Shown piece after piece: positions 52,498-61,874 of a stretch of DNA of 64,000 nt (positions are counted from its first letter, which is position 1; each line of letters begins with the position of its first letter). The notes under the pieces were generated by a model. The model was not told where the DNA came from. It made no database searches and worked only from the letters and a program-made list of their open reading frames with translations. Both the position numbers and the translations under genes were made by a program. Source of the stretch: Holophagaceae bacterium (GTDB lineage: Bacteria > Acidobacteriota > Holophagae > Holophagales > Holophagaceae); NCBI GenBank assembly GCA_025353305.1, contig JANXQX010000259.1, forward strand, positions 1 through 64,000. The letters run 5' to 3'.

Positions 52498-53062
52498 ACT
52501 TCACGCGCTCCATATAGGTCCGATCCACAGTGTTTACACGGATCTTTTCACCACTTTCCATGTAGGGAGGCACGGCGACGATGATGCCGTTTTCCATCTT
52601 GGCGGGTTTGTATGAGCCCGTGGCATTGGCATTCTTCATCACGGGGTCGGTGTCCAGGATTTCCAGTACCACGCTGGGCGGCAGCAAGGCGGAAATGGGC
52701 TGGTTCTCGTAGAATTCAAGCTCCACTTGCATGTTGGGTGTCAGGAAGTCCAAGTCGTTACCCAGAACATCCTTGTTCACTTCCAGCTGTTCATAGGTCT
52801 CATTGTTCATGAAGACCAGGTGCCCGCAGTCCTCGTAGAGAAATTCCATCACGTGCTGCTCAAGGGCCGCCCGATCCACTTTTTCCTGGGATCCAAAGCG
52901 GTTCTCACGGTTGATTCCGTCCTTCAGACGCTTCATCTTGGTTTGCACGCGGGCCGGCAGGTTGCCAGGCGTCTGGTGCTCCACGGAAATCACGCGACAG
53001 AGCTCATTCTCAAAATTAACGATCATGCCCGCGCGGAGCTGGTTTGCATTGATGAACGCCAT
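52496..53062 (-). CDS. efp: Elongation factor P with Asn at the tip position 34
   Basis: A 188-residue EF-P with the three usual beta domains: KOW-like N-terminal domain, then HVMEFLYEDCGHLVFMNNETYEQ and the C-terminal GIIVAVPPYMESGEKIRVNTVDRTYMERVK end. EF-P enters the ribosomal E site and relieves stalling at polyproline. The loop that reaches the peptidyl-transferase centre reads QTPGNLPARVQ, so residue 34 is Asn where E. coli has the modified Lys34 and Pseudomonas Arg32. The ATG at 53062 skips MNEEP. It lies just downstream of tRNA-Val. Confidence 0.93.
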   Translation of the reverse strand: MAFINANQLRAGMIVNFENELCRVISVEHQTPGNLPARVQTKMKRLKDGINRENRFGSQEKVDRAALEQHVMEFLYEDCGHLVFMNNETYEQLEVNKDVLGNDLDFLTPNMQVELEFYENQPISALLPPSVVLEILDTDPVMKNANATGSYKPAKMENGIIVAVPPYMESGEKIRVNTVDRTYMERVK

Positions 53063-53082
53063 GGGTTCCTCATTCAAGAAGC

Positions 53083-53113
53083 AAAGGCCCCGATCGGGAC
53101 ATCAGGGCCTTTT
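53083..53113 (-). terminator. Hairpin between tRNA-Val and efp
   Basis: AAAGGCCC (53083-53090) and GGGCCTTT (53105-53112) form a perfect 8-bp stem with a 14-base loop. On the minus strand it directly follows the tRNA-Val gene and precedes efp by 20 bp, so it may end the tRNA transcript or attenuate read-through into efp. Confidence 0.75.
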
Positions 53114-53118
53114 AAGAG

Positions 53119-53193
53119 TGGTGGGCGTACCAGGATTCGAACCTGGGACTTCTACCGTGTGAAGGTAGCACTCTACCGCTGAGTTATACGCCC
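53119..53193 (-). tRNA. tRNA-Val (CAC)
   Basis: The minus strand has acceptor GGGCGTA pairing with TACGCCC, discriminator A and encoded CCA. The anticodon stem is CTACC/GGTAG around TTCACAC, giving anticodon CAC. The D arm is ACTCAGCGGTAGAGT and the T arm GGTTCGAATCC. It is 75 bases with CCA, and lies just upstream of efp with a hairpin between. Confidence 0.96.
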
Positions 53194-53229
53194 TGAGGCC
53201 CTCTAGAATAGCGGATCTGCCTGAAGTGT

Positions 53230-54438
53230 CTACAGCGATTCCTTGTAGGCCAGGGTGAAGATCGGCACGTCCTGGACTCTCAAGCCGCAAAGGCCGACCC
53301 GCAAACCCTTGGGTATGGGGACGACGAAGACACCACGGTCCTTGAGCCTGCTTGCCACCGCTGCGGGTTCATCCGCGTTAAGGGTGACAAAGAAGCCACC
53401 CTGCCAGGGCACTCCGGGCAGTTTTTCCACTCGCATCGCATCGCTCAGAGCCTGGGCCCGCGCTGTGAGCTTTTCCGACCAGTGCCGATGCTCGTCCGCC
53501 AGGCGGGCCTGGGCCTTTCCGTCCTTCGCCAAACGCACCACCAGCGATTGCGGGGCCCGGGGCGAGTTGGAGAAGATCCCACGGCAGGACATGGACAGGG
53601 CGGCCTGAAGCGATGCGTCCCTGGTCCAGGGGAACACCAGGGCCCCGGCCCGGGCACCGTACAGCGTGAGGGTTTTTGAGACCGACAATGAGGCTCCCAC
53701 GAGCACCTGGCCTTCCCCGGCGAAACGCGCGTAATCCTGCAATGCATCCATCACCACGGCGGGATTTGCGGCGTATTCAAGGTAGGCCAGATCGAGCAGA
53801 AGGGTTATGGGGCCCAAGTGGCAAAGCTCCCGGAGCGCCTCCATGATCGCCGCGCGGCCCGCAGGACTCGTGCTGCGGCCCGTGGGGTTGTGGCAGGGAT
53901 CGTTAAGCCAGATGAGAAGTCGGCCCTGCTTCATCAATATGCCTCTGGCCTTTTCCATGAAGGCCGACGCGTCAACGGTGTGGCCGGGTTCCGGGATCGG
54001 GAAGGTCTCCACACGTGAGCCATATTCCTGGGTGATGGTGTCGTAGGGACCCCAATAGGGCGCGAGGGTCAGGACGACCTCCCCTGGTTCCAGAAAATTG
54101 CGGATGGACAAGGCCAAGGCTCCACTGCCGCCGGGTGTGGCGCAGCCCGTGCCGAAATGGGATAGCTCAGGCCAGTAGCGCTGCACCATGGCCGTCAAAT
54201 ACGCGGGGTCACCGGAAATGGGTGCGTAGGGCGCGATCTCCTTGGGTGTCAATTCTCGCCACAGTTCCATCACCGTATCGAGGATCACGATCTGCCCATT
54301 GTCATCCAGCAACGCGCCCACGGTGGCATTGATGATGGTCTCGCCTTTGGCCGTCCGGTTCTGGGCCTCTGCGTTCAATGCGAAAATAGGGTCGTCGGCA
54401 GGGAAATCGCGTCGGGAGGGCAGCAGCTGGCTGAGCAT
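53230..54438 (-). CDS. Class I/II PLP-dependent aminotransferase
   Basis: A 402-residue fold-type I aminotransferase, similar in outline to bacterial aspartate/aromatic aminotransferases. Visible are ISGDPAYLTAMVQRYW, the substrate/PLP region WLNDPCHNPTGRST, and the Schiff-base lysine in GASLSVSKTLTLYGARAGALV, with a terminal RVGLCGL. The substrate cannot be named from motifs. It has its own divergent promoter region facing the glycosyltransferase gene. Confidence 0.85.
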   Translation of the reverse strand: MLSQLLPSRRDFPADDPIFALNAEAQNRTAKGETIINATVGALLDDNGQIVILDTVMELWRELTPKEIAPYAPISGDPAYLTAMVQRYWPELSHFGTGCATPGGSGALALSIRNFLEPGEVVLTLAPYWGPYDTITQEYGSRVETFPIPEPGHTVDASAFMEKARGILMKQGRLLIWLNDPCHNPTGRSTSPAGRAAIMEALRELCHLGPITLLLDLAYLEYAANPAVVMDALQDYARFAGEGQVLVGASLSVSKTLTLYGARAGALVFPWTRDASLQAALSMSCRGIFSNSPRAPQSLVVRLAKDGKAQARLADEHRHWSEKLTARAQALSDAMRVEKLPGVPWQGGFFVTLNADEPAAVASRLKDRGVFVVPIPKGLRVGLCGLRVQDVPIFTLAYKESL

Positions 54439-54494
54439 CAGATTTCCTTAGCTGTAAACCTCCAGCATAGCGATTCATAAGTCATTCTTCATGG

Positions 54495-55646
54495 ATGCAT
54501 TGTTTGGATTGGGCAGCTTGGATCATTGGCGGAGGCATGCTGGGAATGCTTGGCGTGCTGCTTCGTAATTCTTCCAAGCTGGATCATCTTCCGGAGACCC
54601 CACCAGCGCCCAGTTCCCATGGCCCCGTCTGTCTCTGCATGCCCGCCAGGAATGAGGCCGAGGCCATCGGCGGCGCTTTGGATTCCTGGATGGCCCAGGA
54701 CTACCCGGATCTGCACATCCTTGTAGTGGATGACGGTTCTACCGATGGCACCACCGAGATCTTGGAAAAAAGATCCGGGCCGAATTCCGACCGCCTCCGG
54801 ATTTTGCGCAATGATTCGCTCCCCGCTGGTTGGCTTGGCAAGAACCATGCGCTGCATCTAGCTGTGCAGCAGCCCGAAGCCATGCGTTCTGATTGGCTGC
54901 TCTTCGTGGACGCCGATGTTCACGTGACGCCCGATCTGCTGAGCCGGGTCTTCGCCTACCTGGATGAAAGGCCCGCGGACATCCTGGCCTTGCTCTTCGC
55001 GGTGGATGCGGTCGGGCTTTGGGAGCGCGTTGCGGTGCCACTTGCGGTGCCGGGTTTCCTGGTACTGGTGCCGCCGCACCAGGTGCCGAACCCCCGCCAC
55101 CCGGCCTTCGCGGGCATCGGGGCCTTCACGTTGCTGAAGCGCAGCGTTTACGAGGCTGTGGGGGGTCACGCCTCCGCGCCGCTGGAAGCTGTGGACGACA
55201 TGATGCTGGCGCGCCGGATCAAGAAGGCGGGCTACATCAACCGTTTGGCCTGCGGCGGTCCCATGCTGCACTTGCGGATGTACCGGGGCTTGCCGGATAT
55301 CATTCGTGGGATGCGCAAGAACACAGCAGCTTTGCCCGGCTGGTGGCTCATTCCCGTGCTGGTGCCACTGCTGCTTGCGGGTTACTTGTCACCCCTGTGG
55401 CTGCCCTTCGCGGGGCATCCCATCCTGGGCTTCCTCATCTGGCTTCTGACCCCGGCTATCGCCGGAGACGCCTCCCAGCGCATCACCGGGAAACCCATGG
55501 ATTGGATCTGGGTCTTCTGGCCTGTCAATGGGTTGATTCTTGGTGCCGGGATGCTGTGGGCCTTCTGGGACCGTCTCCGCGGCGTGAATACCTGGCGTGG
55601 GAGAAAGGTGGTTCTTGACGCAAAGAAGGAAAGTCCAGGAAGCTGA
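54495..55646 (+). CDS. Membrane family-2 glycosyltransferase
   Basis: A 383-residue GT2 enzyme. There is an N-terminal helix (about 5-25), then a GT-A domain with VCLCMPARNEAEAIGG, ILVVDDGSTDGT, the DxD site LLFVDADVHVTP and the acceptor loop EAVDDMMLARRIKKAG, and two or three C-terminal helices (about 295-370). The pattern resembles HpnI/CrtQ-like transferases that glycosylate lipids such as hopanoids or carotenoids; no such pathway gene is next to it, so the acceptor is unknown. It starts at ATG 54495. Confidence 0.85.
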   Translation: MHCLDWAAWIIGGGMLGMLGVLLRNSSKLDHLPETPPAPSSHGPVCLCMPARNEAEAIGGALDSWMAQDYPDLHILVVDDGSTDGTTEILEKRSGPNSDRLRILRNDSLPAGWLGKNHALHLAVQQPEAMRSDWLLFVDADVHVTPDLLSRVFAYLDERPADILALLFAVDAVGLWERVAVPLAVPGFLVLVPPHQVPNPRHPAFAGIGAFTLLKRSVYEAVGGHASAPLEAVDDMMLARRIKKAGYINRLACGGPMLHLRMYRGLPDIIRGMRKNTAALPGWWLIPVLVPLLLAGYLSPLWLPFAGHPILGFLIWLLTPAIAGDASQRITGKPMDWIWVFWPVNGLILGAGMLWAFWDRLRGVNTWRGRKVVLDAKKESPGS

Positions 55647-55702
55647 GTTCCCGGGCCTCCTCTTGTAGATGAGTGCGCCCTATGCTTTTTTCGGAGTTCA
55701 AC

Positions 55703-57790
55703 GTGTCCATCCGCCCATGGGGCCTCTGCCTGTTTGCCTGGCTCGCAACCGGCCTTTGCGCCCAGTCCCCTTCCGCCCCACCCGCTCCAGTCCCAGCCAA
55801 GCCAGCGGCCTCCATGCCACCAGAGGTAATGGCCACTGCGGTTCTCGAAGGGACGACTCATACGGTGGCTCAACTGAAGGTGGTCATCGGCCACACCGCC
55901 CTGGTCCTGGAAAATGGCACGGCGGCCTATGTTCTGCAGGGCGGCAAACGGGTCGGGATCTATTTCCATGGGAAAGGAAATCTGGAATACCTGTCCACAC
56001 TGAAGGACGAATACCCCGCAGCGGAATACAACCTGAAAAAAAATGCCACCTTTGATTGGCGGGAGACGGAAAAAGGGCTACGGCTGAGGGACACCTTCAC
56101 TGAACTGCTCCTGCGCACCGTCGGCGGGACACTGCCGGTGCTGGACCAACCCTCAACCGAAGGGCTGGACGCTGGTTTCAAAGGCGTGGGGGCCAAGCTC
56201 AGTCCTTATGCGGACGTTCCCTTTTCCCACCTCCTGGCCCAGCATGCTCTTCAACCCAGTGCCTCGGCCGAATGGGTCAATGCCTGGGGAGGGGCCGAGA
56301 ACATCCAGATCGTCTTCGATAAGGCGGTTGCCTTCGAAGAACGGTTCGAGGTCCTGAAACCCAACCGGGAAATGTTCAACAAGGCGGAATTTCCGTGGCA
56401 TACGATTCCCATCTCCAAACAGCCCATTGGATGGAATTTCAGGCAGCCCATCGCCCCGCCCTTCATCTTGAACAACGTGGATCTGGAGGTGACGGCTCCA
56501 GCTGGCTCCCAGGTGAGGTTGGTGGCGACCCAGACATTTGATCCCGTGATGTCGGGGCAACATGTCTTGAATCTTCAATTGATTTACACCAAATACGAAA
56601 CCCACCATACGGGCGGCATACTTCCCCACCAGCACCGCGTGTTGTCCGTGATGGACGAGAAGGGCCGTAGCCTGGACTTCCACCATGACCTTTGCGGCGA
56701 ATTGCAAGTCTACCTTGTGGAATCGCCATCCTTGCACCAGCCGATCAAGCTCCGATTCGAGATCGAGGGAGACATCTTGTTCCACCCTGGCGGGGACAAC
56801 TACTGGGCCTTAGGCGTGGAGAACTGGATGCCGCTGCCCAGGCGCATGTCGGGGCAGACCTACAAGGTCCACGCGCTGGTGAAGGTGGCAAAACCCTTCG
56901 TGCCGATGGCTGGAGGAACCACTGTCCGGCGATGGGAGGAGAACGGCTTCAACCTACAGGAAGTCCGAATCGATAATCCTGTTCAATTTTTCACCATCAT
57001 GGGAGGCAAGTATAAATTCCTGGAAGAAACCAGGAACGGCCAGACGGTGCGCATCGCGTTTTACAGCGACGTGAGCAACAACGCGAAGACACTGATGAAC
57101 CTCACGTTCGGTGTCATCGCCTACTATGACCATGTGCTGGGGCCTTTCCCGTTCAAGGAATTCAACATCATCCAGCGCAATGAATTCGGCTATGGCCAGG
57201 CGCCTCCAGGCGTCATGTTCATCACCAACGAGGCCTTCGGGCTTTCCGGCAATGAGGAATCCATGTTCCTCCGGATGGCCTATTCCCAGGGAGTGAATCA
57301 GCGCTTCGCCCACGAGATCGCCCACCAGTACTGGGGCCATCAATTGAAGATGCCAAGTGAAGAGGAAGAGTGGCTTAGCGAGTCCTTTGCCGAGTACTGT
57401 TCATCCCTGGTGCTGGCCAATTTAAAACAACAGGGTCCCGCGAAACGGGACGCGCTGCTTGTGCAGTGGAAGAACCGCGCCATGGAGGCGAAGGGAGACG
57501 GGACTATTCCCTACGCGAACCAATTGTCGGATCCCAAGAACCCGGATGTAGTATTCATGGCCCGATTCAAGCTTCTCTACTTCAAAGGCGCATGGCTTCT
57601 GAATGTCCTCCACAAGAAAGTGGGGGACGAGGCGTTCACCAGCATTCTCAGGACTTTCCTGATGAACCATAATTGGGGTTTCGCCACCACCGAGAATTTC
57701 CTGGAAACAGTGAATGCCGTGACGAAGCAGGACTGGCGTCCGTTCTTCGAGCAGAACTATTGGGGACTGGGCATGCCCGAGGCCCCTTGA
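55703..57790 (+). CDS. Exported M1-like gluzincin metallopeptidase
   Basis: A 695-residue exported protein. GTG at 55703 is chosen because CGGAGTT lies upstream and the product starts with a signal peptide (MSIRPWGLCLFAWLATGLCAQ); an ATG at 55682 is in frame too. The catalytic domain, about 470-690, has QRFAHEIAHQYWGH (HExxH zinc site) and the third ligand Glu in WLSESFAEYCSS, the M1/gluzincin spacing. The N-terminal 400 residues are beta-rich. The GAMEN exopeptidase motif is replaced by YGQAPPGVMF, so it may not be a classical aminopeptidase. Confidence 0.82.
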   Translation: MSIRPWGLCLFAWLATGLCAQSPSAPPAPVPAKPAASMPPEVMATAVLEGTTHTVAQLKVVIGHTALVLENGTAAYVLQGGKRVGIYFHGKGNLEYLSTLKDEYPAAEYNLKKNATFDWRETEKGLRLRDTFTELLLRTVGGTLPVLDQPSTEGLDAGFKGVGAKLSPYADVPFSHLLAQHALQPSASAEWVNAWGGAENIQIVFDKAVAFEERFEVLKPNREMFNKAEFPWHTIPISKQPIGWNFRQPIAPPFILNNVDLEVTAPAGSQVRLVATQTFDPVMSGQHVLNLQLIYTKYETHHTGGILPHQHRVLSVMDEKGRSLDFHHDLCGELQVYLVESPSLHQPIKLRFEIEGDILFHPGGDNYWALGVENWMPLPRRMSGQTYKVHALVKVAKPFVPMAGGTTVRRWEENGFNLQEVRIDNPVQFFTIMGGKYKFLEETRNGQTVRIAFYSDVSNNAKTLMNLTFGVIAYYDHVLGPFPFKEFNIIQRNEFGYGQAPPGVMFITNEAFGLSGNEESMFLRMAYSQGVNQRFAHEIAHQYWGHQLKMPSEEEEWLSESFAEYCSSLVLANLKQQGPAKRDALLVQWKNRAMEAKGDGTIPYANQLSDPKNPDVVFMARFKLLYFKGAWLLNVLHKKVGDEAFTSILRTFLMNHNWGFATTENFLETVNAVTKQDWRPFFEQNYWGLGMPEAP

Positions 57791-57986
57791 CCCGTTATCT
57801 GGTGGTCATAAGCTAGGGTGAAAAAAATTCTTGTTTTTTTCGCTTTTTGTCCCATCCTTGATCCATCGCCTCCTGAACGTTCCCTTGCCTCCTTCCTGGG
57901 CCTTTCGGGGGTGCCAGTTATATCCCACGCAGCGGTTCCGAGCGGAGCCGGTTCATTCATACTTCTTTCTTCAAGCAGGAGCGCCC

Positions 57987-59045
57987 ATGGCCGCCAGCAC
58001 CGAACAAGATGATCGCCTGAAAGTCCTCAACCGCACCCTGGCCGATATCGAACGGGCCTTCGGCAAGGGTTCCATCATGAAGCTCGGCGACCGCATGACC
58101 AGCGCCGAAGGCATCGAGGTCATCTCCACGGGATCCATCAGCCTGGATTCGGCGCTTGGCGTGGGTGGCGTGCCCAAGGGCCGCGTGGTCGAGATCTATG
58201 GCCCTGAAGCCAGCGGCAAGACCACCCTCGCCCTCCACATGGTGGCGCAGGCCCAGAAGAAAGGCGGCCTAGCGGCGATCATCGACGCCGAGCATGCGTT
58301 GGATCCAGAGTACGCCCGCAAGCTCGGCGTGGATGTGGACAACCTCTTCATCAGCCAGCCCGACAGCGGCGAGCAGGCCCTGGAAATCTGTGATCAATTG
58401 GTGCGCAGCGGAGCGCTCGATATCATCGTCATTGATTCGGTGGCGGCCCTGGTGCCGAAGGCCGAAATCGACGGCGAAATGGGCGACAGCCATGTGGGCC
58501 TGCAGGCGCGGCTCATGAGCCAGGCCCTGCGCAAGATGACCGGCACCATTTCAAAGACCAACACCTGCGTGGTCTTCATCAACCAGATCCGCATGAAGAT
58601 CGGCGTGATGTTCGGAAGCCCCGAAACCACCACCGGCGGCAATGCGCTGAAGTTCTACGCTTCCGTGCGGCTGGATGTGCGCAGCATTCAAAGCATCAAG
58701 GGCAATACCGGCGATCCACTGGTGGCTGCCAAGGACGAGGACAGCTCCGTCATCGGCAAGAAGACCAAAGTGAAGGTCGTGAAGAACAAGGTGGCCCCGC
58801 CACTGAAGGTTGCCACCTTCGACATCATGTACGGCGAAGGCATCAGCCGCACCTCCGAGCTCGTGGAACTAGGCACCCAGCTGGAAATCATCCAGAAGAG
58901 CGGCTCCTGGTACAGCTACAAGGAGTCACGGCTTGGGCAGGGCGCAGAGAACGTGAAGAAGCTCTTCATCGACAACCCCGAGCTCGCCGACGAAGTCGAG
59001 GCCCAGATCCGCGAGAAGCTGGGACTGAAGGTGAACGGGAGCTGA
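57987..59045 (+). CDS. recA: RecA recombinase
   Basis: The 352-residue RecA for homologous recombination and SOS induction. Motifs: Walker [13 protein letters not shown], Walker [18 protein letters not shown], the L2 loop [28 protein letters not shown], and the [12 protein letters not shown] strand. The ATG at 57987 follows AGGAG; longer readings are leader. No intein is present. It is convergent with the protease gene. No clear LexA operator was found in the 196-bp leader. Confidence 0.97.
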   Translation: MAASTEQDDRLKVLNRTLADIERAFGKGSIMKLGDRMTSAEGIEVISTGSISLDSALGVGGVPKGRVVEIYGPEASGKTTLALHMVAQAQKKGGLAAIIDAEHALDPEYARKLGVDVDNLFISQPDSGEQALEICDQLVRSGALDIIVIDSVAALVPKAEIDGEMGDSHVGLQARLMSQALRKMTGTISKTNTCVVFINQIRMKIGVMFGSPETTTGGNALKFYASVRLDVRSIQSIKGNTGDPLVAAKDEDSSVIGKKTKVKVVKNKVAPPLKVATFDIMYGEGISRTSELVELGTQLEIIQKSGSWYSYKESRLGQGAENVKKLFIDNPELADEVEAQIREKLGLKVNGS

Positions 59046-59082
59046 TCCGGCCCCATCGAGGCCCGTCAAACATCCAGGAACT

Positions 59083-60420
59083 TCAATGCGCGTGAAGGCG
59101 CTTCAATTCCTTCGCCAGGGTTTTGGCCTGTGGCGGGTCCAGTGTGGCCAAGCGTACCAGGGCCTTTTGCAGACCGGGCTCGTCCCCAGCTTTGTCGCAG
59201 GCGCGGGCCAGATCCGTCCACCACTCGACTCGAAACGGGCTGAGCCCAAGCGCCGTGAGGTAGTAGAGGGCGGCCTCCGTAGGACGGCTCAAGTTCATCT
59301 GCGCTTCGCCCAGATGCGCCCAGCCTTCGGCGTTGTCCGGGAGAAGTCCCACCCCACAAATCAGAGACTCGGAGGCTTCACCAGGACGCCGCAAATCCAG
59401 TAAGAGCCCTCCGAGGTTGAGCCAAGCCAGACCGTAGCCGGGGTAGAGGGCCAGTGCCCTGCGGAAGGCCACTTCTGATTCCTTGAAACGATTGAGCAAG
59501 GCCAGGCTGACACCCAGGTTGTTCCACACCTTGGGTGAATCGTTCCGCAATGCCAGGGATCGGTCATAGGCTGCGATACGCTCCTGGATGCGACCCGGCT
59601 CCCGGGCTGGCTCCATGGAATTTGCAAAAGCGAACCAGGCATCGGGGTCACCCGGCGCGCTTTGCACCCATGCCCGGGTAAAGGCATCCCAGGCCGGCTG
59701 ATTGGCCGGATTGGATGCCAGGGTATCGATGAAACTTGGCATCTGCAGCTCCGTTAGGAAAGCGCTTTGAACGGCCTTGGCTTCCGGGTCGCCCATTAGT
59801 TCCTGGATCCAGCGCACAGGTATAGAGAAATGGATGCCTGGGCTGTTGACGAAGAAAAATGTGGTCAGGCCCAGCAAGCGGCCCTCATGGTCGAAAAGCC
59901 CCCCGCCACTGGATCCAGGAGCAGTGATGGCATCGCTCTGCAGCACCTCGGCACCGAGGTAGGACCAGAGTCCGGTGATCTTTCCCGTAGAAGCCTTAGG
60001 CCCCTGTCCGGCCGGGAAACCGATGGCGGTGACCGGTTGTCCCACGCCGGGCATGGCCGAAGCAGCCGAAGCCGCCGGAAGAGGGAATCCCTGGACCACC
60101 AGCACACTCAGGTCCCGATGCGGGTCGTCCTTGCGGGATTGCACAACCCAAGTCTGCGTGCCTGAGGATACCCGCACGGCGAGAGCCCCTACGGTCACGT
60201 GGGCGTTGGTGGCCACCAGGCCGGGCCCCACCACCACGCCGCTGCCTTGGCGGATGGCCCCTTGGCCATGATCGGCCACTACCTTCACGACGCTTGGAGA
60301 GGAAAGTGCTGTATCCTGGCCACATGCTGCCACCACCCAGAATAGGAGGGCGGCGAGGGGCCGGCCGAAGCTACGCCGTTGCGACAAATTAAATTGGTCA
60401 TTGGTATGGCGGTCCGGCAT
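59083..60420 (-). CDS. Trypsin-like serine protease lipoprotein with TPR tail
   Basis: A 445-residue envelope protein. The ATG at 60420 is followed by a signal ending FWVVAACGQ, where Cys33 is a plausible lipidation site. The S1 protease domain (about 40-230) has the triad His74 in VATNAHVT, Asp103 in HRDLSVLVV and Ser171 in APGSSGGGLF. No PDZ domain follows; instead there are about five TPR units (about 290-440, for example NDSPKVWNNLGVSLALLNRFKES). It is DegP-like only in its protease part. A hairpin repeat sits directly upstream of its start. Confidence 0.85.
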   Translation of the reverse strand: MPDRHTNDQFNLSQRRSFGRPLAALLFWVVAACGQDTALSSPSVVKVVADHGQGAIRQGSGVVVGPGLVATNAHVTVGALAVRVSSGTQTWVVQSRKDDPHRDLSVLVVQGFPLPAASAASAMPGVGQPVTAIGFPAGQGPKASTGKITGLWSYLGAEVLQSDAITAPGSSGGGLFDHEGRLLGLTTFFFVNSPGIHFSIPVRWIQELMGDPEAKAVQSAFLTELQMPSFIDTLASNPANQPAWDAFTRAWVQSAPGDPDAWFAFANSMEPAREPGRIQERIAAYDRSLALRNDSPKVWNNLGVSLALLNRFKESEVAFRRALALYPGYGLAWLNLGGLLLDLRRPGEASESLICGVGLLPDNAEGWAHLGEAQMNLSRPTEAALYYLTALGLSPFRVEWWTDLARACDKAGDEPGLQKALVRLATLDPPQAKTLAKELKRLHAH

Positions 60421-60425
60421 AGAGA

Positions 60426-60480
60426 CTCCAGCTCCGCGAACGAAGTGAGTGGGAGGGCGCACTGCGCCCGATAGCTGGAG
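60426..60480 (-). repeat. CTCCAGCTC hairpin repeat, copy 1
   Basis: Outer arms CTCCAGCT (60426-60433) and AGCTGGAG (60473-60480) and inner arms GGGCGCA (60455-60461) and TGCGCCC (60463-60469) pair perfectly. The first 43 bases match 63957-64000 at about 35 positions without gaps. Both copies lie just upstream of a minus-strand start codon, in the same orientation to it. Confidence 0.8.
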
Positions 60481-60490
60481 GGTCCGTAGC

Positions 60491-60519
60491 AAAATAACCT
60501 GAATTGCACAGGTTATTTT
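60491..60519 (-). terminator. Rho-independent terminator
   Basis: AAAATAACCTG (60491-60501) and CAGGTTATTTT (60509-60519) form a perfect 11-bp stem with a 7-base loop. It follows the end of the DUF1444-like gene by 10 bp on the minus strand and precedes the CTCCAGCTC repeat. Confidence 0.85.
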
Positions 60520-60529
60520 GGCACGGCCC

Positions 60530-61801
60530 CTAATCATCCCCCTGGACACCGAGGACAGCCCCCCGAAGATTGTTCGGCAATGGCGGGTTGGACTGGAGCG
60601 TATTTTGAACGGCTCCAGGCGTATTGAGGGCGCTGGCTGCGGCGGGTGTGGTGGGTTTCGGCGCTGGCTTGGGGGCGGTGTCCTGCCCCATGGCCTTCAT
60701 CTGCTCGGCGGTGGCAAAGACTTCCAGCCGCGCCAGTTGTTCGGCGGTAGGGAATCCGTCAAAGCGGCTCCGTCGGGGACCCCAGATCGGAATGACCGTT
60801 CCCCGGAGTTCGTGGATGCGCGGCAGGGTTGGCCGGAAGTAGATGCCAAGTGGTTCCCCTTTTGCCCCGATGAAAGCGATGAGATCCACTTCGGGCAGGG
60901 CAATGGCATTTCCTTCGGTCCAGGTGGCGTAAGTCAGGGTCCGGCCCTGGCTGTTGCGCAGTGTTCCCAGGGGCATTGGCCTGGCCATGCCCTCTAAAGT
61001 GGGATCGAGGTCCTGGTCCTGGGCCCGCAGTGCCTGCATGAGATCCATCTGGCGCAATTCTCTTTGCGGCTGCGCGATGGGGTGGGGATCCTGCATGTTG
61101 ACCACCACCAACTTTTTCTCCACTTGCGTCAGGAGGGTTGCCAACAACACCTTGTCGGTGGCGGCGATGATTTTTGTGGTGGCTTCCAAGAGTTTCGGTA
61201 AAAGAACCTGTGGAGCCACCAGCAAGGTTTCCTGCGTTGGGATGGCCAGAAAGTGGTTTTGGCCTGGGAAAAGGTGGTCCCAGAATTCCGGCAACAGCAA
61301 CAGTGCTGAGGGACCCACGCACGGATCATGGAAAGTGCTCTGGTAGATGCCGCTGGGAAGCCGTTCGAAACCTGCGTCTTTGGCTTTTTCACGCAGATTG
61401 TACAGGGCCTGGTCCAGGATCTCGTCCATGCTCGTTTCGAACAGCACCGCCCAGGCTCTGGTGAGCCGGTGGTCTGCGATGCGCACCCGCAAGGTCAGAC
61501 CCTCGCAGAAGGGGCGATGGAAGAAGGCCTCTCGCTCGCCAACCCAGTGCGGCACCAATTCCGGGAGCACTTCGTACTGGGCGAACTTCCATGGTTCCGG
61601 CAAAGCGACGTCTGCGTGGTTCAGCTCAGCGACCGCATCCAGGTAGGCCACACGCTCTGCCGCGCTGAAGTGGGCAAAGTCCTTGGTGAGTTCAGCCAGC
61701 CCTGGCAGATCCAAAGGCAGCGAACGCTCCGCCAGCAGGACTCCCAGCTCGGGCCGGGGGGCCTCCTCAGTCTGTTTGAAGAACCTGGAAAACAAGGCCA
61801 T
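60530..61801 (-). CDS. Protein of unknown function, DUF1444-like
   Basis: A 423-residue soluble protein. The middle part (LPSGIYQSTFHDPCVGPSALLLLPEFWDHL, then NHFLAIPTQETLLVAPQ, with an LF/IP loop) resembles DUF1444 (YtpQ) proteins, whose function is unknown. Residues 340-423 are Pro/Ala/Lys rich and likely disordered. It has a strong terminator and diverges from moaA. The DUF1444 link rests on pattern only. Confidence 0.6.
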   Translation of the reverse strand: MALFSRFFKQTEEAPRPELGVLLAERSLPLDLPGLAELTKDFAHFSAAERVAYLDAVAELNHADVALPEPWKFAQYEVLPELVPHWVGEREAFFHRPFCEGLTLRVRIADHRLTRAWAVLFETSMDEILDQALYNLREKAKDAGFERLPSGIYQSTFHDPCVGPSALLLLPEFWDHLFPGQNHFLAIPTQETLLVAPQVLLPKLLEATTKIIAATDKVLLATLLTQVEKKLVVVNMQDPHPIAQPQRELRQMDLMQALRAQDQDLDPTLEGMARPMPLGTLRNSQGRTLTYATWTEGNAIALPEVDLIAFIGAKGEPLGIYFRPTLPRIHELRGTVIPIWGPRRSRFDGFPTAEQLARLEVFATAEQMKAMGQDTAPKPAPKPTTPAAASALNTPGAVQNTLQSNPPLPNNLRGAVLGVQGDD

Positions 61802-61874
61802 GGCAGCAACTCATTCGAATCTTCCATGTTTGCGCGAATAGTGGCTTCTGTCAGCGACTATTCTTGAGGAACCT

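Noticed and set aside
57875..57882. GAACGTTC palindrome upstream of recA as a LexA operator
   Set aside because: The Gram-positive-type box needs GAAC-N4-GTTC; here the half sites abut with no spacer, and the position lies about 110 bp before the start. One short palindrome is expected by chance.
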